NCBI GenBank assembly: GCA_963575745.1
Contig: CAUYUJ010012558.1
Location: 143,501-207,500 of the forward strand
DNA length: 64,000 nucleotides
Direction: 5' to 3'
DNA from: Prorocentrum cordatum
Taxonomy: Eukaryota > Sar > Dinophyceae > Prorocentrales > Prorocentraceae
This document shows, piece after piece, positions 62,773-64,000 of this stretch; position 1 is the first letter of the stretch, and each line of letters starts with the position of its first letter. The position numbers and the translations under genes are program-made. The notes under the pieces were generated by a model. The model had not been told where the DNA came from. It made no database searches and saw only the letters and a program-made list of their open reading frames with translations.

Positions 62773-64000
62773 CCCCTCTGCTGGTTTCAAAACCGCATGG
62801 CATAAAGGTGCGCGTGGGTTTCTTCCTTTTCATCCCATGAGTTCGCATCCATCGAAGATGCAACATTGCGTGGTTGGCCAACTCCATAGAGATGCGCCGG
62901 CCGCCTAAATCGCACTTCACTTATTCCTTCCAGATCGCTCTCGCATTGGACTTCTTGCGGCGGGCCCCTGGTCCATCGCGCCCTCGCGGCGCCGGCGGCG
63001 CAGCAGGTTCAGTTGGGCGAGACGAGCTGCTAGCGCCCACGCTGATGCATGGTAGCCGTGCCCGCCATCGGTCGCTCTCGAAGTCGGTCGCTCTCGAAGC
63101 CGGGCACGCAGCCCCGGCGCGCCGAACGCCCCGGTTTCCCGGGCAGGTCGCGCTCGGGGCCGATATCTTCGAGCCCTGCGTCGAGGCCCATAGACGGGGC
63201 TTCCGAAGGTGCCCGCGCACCCGCGCCATCTCTGGAGACATGTTGCCCCCCCGCTGCAGACTCGCGACGCTCCGGCCTGGGCACCTGGGTCGGGGCGGGC
63301 TTCTCGCCCAAGAGCTGGGCGGCATCGGGCTCGCGAGCGATGCGCGCCCATCTCGTGCTGGCCGATCAGGTTGCCCGCCTGCTTCGCGGTGGACTGGCCG
63401 CTGCAACTTGCGCATCTGGCCCCCGAGGCACCGCCCACACGCGCGCGAGCCATTGCCAAGCCGCCCGGCAAGCATCTATCATTGCTACCCCAAAGACTTC
63501 GCCGCAGGCGGGCTCGCGCCGGCCCGCGGCGCCCGCGATCCCGTTTCCCGCCGGTATTGCGGCGGCATTATGTTGCGCCTCTGTGGTCGCCCGTCCTGCT
63601 TCGGGGCGGCCATGCAGCGCGCTGGCTCCATCGGGCCGTCGCCAGCGTCGTGCGTTCCTTTTTTCTTTGACGGCTGACCTGTCCTCTTTCTAAGCAGTCG
63701 GTCAGCTCCTGATCCACTGCTTCCCGCAGTTTGACCTTCCGCCGATCCCTTTTCACAGGCGCCGATCTTCTTGGCGAGCTCCTCCCCGTTCTCCTCGGCG
63801 CGCTGGGATTGCGACGAGATCGATTCAACGTCTTGCGGCCCCGATGTCGGCCCATCATACCCAGCATCAGTCACGCGGACAAGTGTCGCAGGGATGGGGC
63901 GACGTTATGATCGGAGCCATTTTTCCTGGAGCTCCTTCAATTTCTCCTATGTGCTTTCCTCCTCGTGCTGCAAATACTCCTGGTGCTGCTCCCACTTGGA
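62773..64000 (-). pseudogene. Minus-strand LINE-like ORF remnant
   Basis: Reading down from 64000: SKWEQHQEYLQHEEE (coiled coil), then KLKELQEKWL after a stop, then SISSQSQRAEENGEELAKKI (63,840-63,760), then in a shifted frame KLREAVDQELTDCLERGQ (63,740-63,690) and RQRKKERTTLATA. Charged helical stretches upstream of an endonuclease are usual for dinoflagellate LINEs. Element 2 separates this from the endonuclease remnant, on the same strand and in the expected order. Stops and frameshifts make it a pseudogene. Identity rests on composition and order. Confidence 0.35.

Overview
The window looks like nuclear DNA of a GC-rich dinoflagellate. The clues are a relict spliced-leader sequence at 9701-9722 (minus strand, one mismatch to the DinoSL consensus), introns bounded by direct repeats and inverted repeats (introner-like) with possible GA and GC donors, two full-length Ty1/copia elements with an extra methyltransferase-like module in pol, and large amounts of simple and tandem repeat. 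A Prorocentrum-like species would fit the base composition, but the sequence alone does not prove it.

Layout. 1-4.2 kb: 3' part of a spliced minus-strand gene with a Pro/Ala-rich region followed by fibronectin type III domains. Three of its introns are bounded by 5-9 bp direct repeats with inverted repeats just inside. 4.7-6.2 kb: 101-bp satellite (about 16 copies). 6.2-14.9 kb: mostly repeats (GGCCCCAAGA-type arrays, GGGTCGCGG, AAC, CT, TATGC), plus one short spliced-leader-tagged minus-strand exon at 9.5-9.7 kb. 14,899-26,728: Ty1/copia element 1 on the minus strand, 183-bp LTRs, 5-bp target duplication, gag-protease-methyltransferase-like-integrase-RT-RNase H. Its coding region is split by a 2.1-kb insertion with 8-bp duplication and terminal inverted repeats that would also work as an in-frame GT-AG intron. 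26.7-38 kb: satellites and simple repeats, including a duplicated composite repeat (29.4-30.5 and 31.7-32.8 kb), and a few weak coding tracts. 38.1-39.2 kb: decayed helicase. 39.2-47.7 kb: repeats and weak coding remnants. 47.8-52.8 kb and 62.8-64 kb: minus-strand remnants that read like a non-LTR (LINE) element, with an apurinic-type endonuclease segment partly duplicated in tandem (1,074 bp). 52,834-62,767: Ty1/copia element 2 on the plus strand, 188-bp LTRs differing by one base, apparently inserted into the LINE-like tract.

The genes do not form an operon or pathway. The window is a record of transposition: two young copia elements, an introner-like DNA transposon inside one of them, more introner-like introns in a host gene, and decayed LINE and helicase sequence. 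The most notable shared biology is in the two copia elements. Both carry a cytosine-methyltransferase-like domain between protease and integrase, both have an in-frame TGA between integrase and RT, and both share one primer-binding site consistent with an initiator-Met tRNA.
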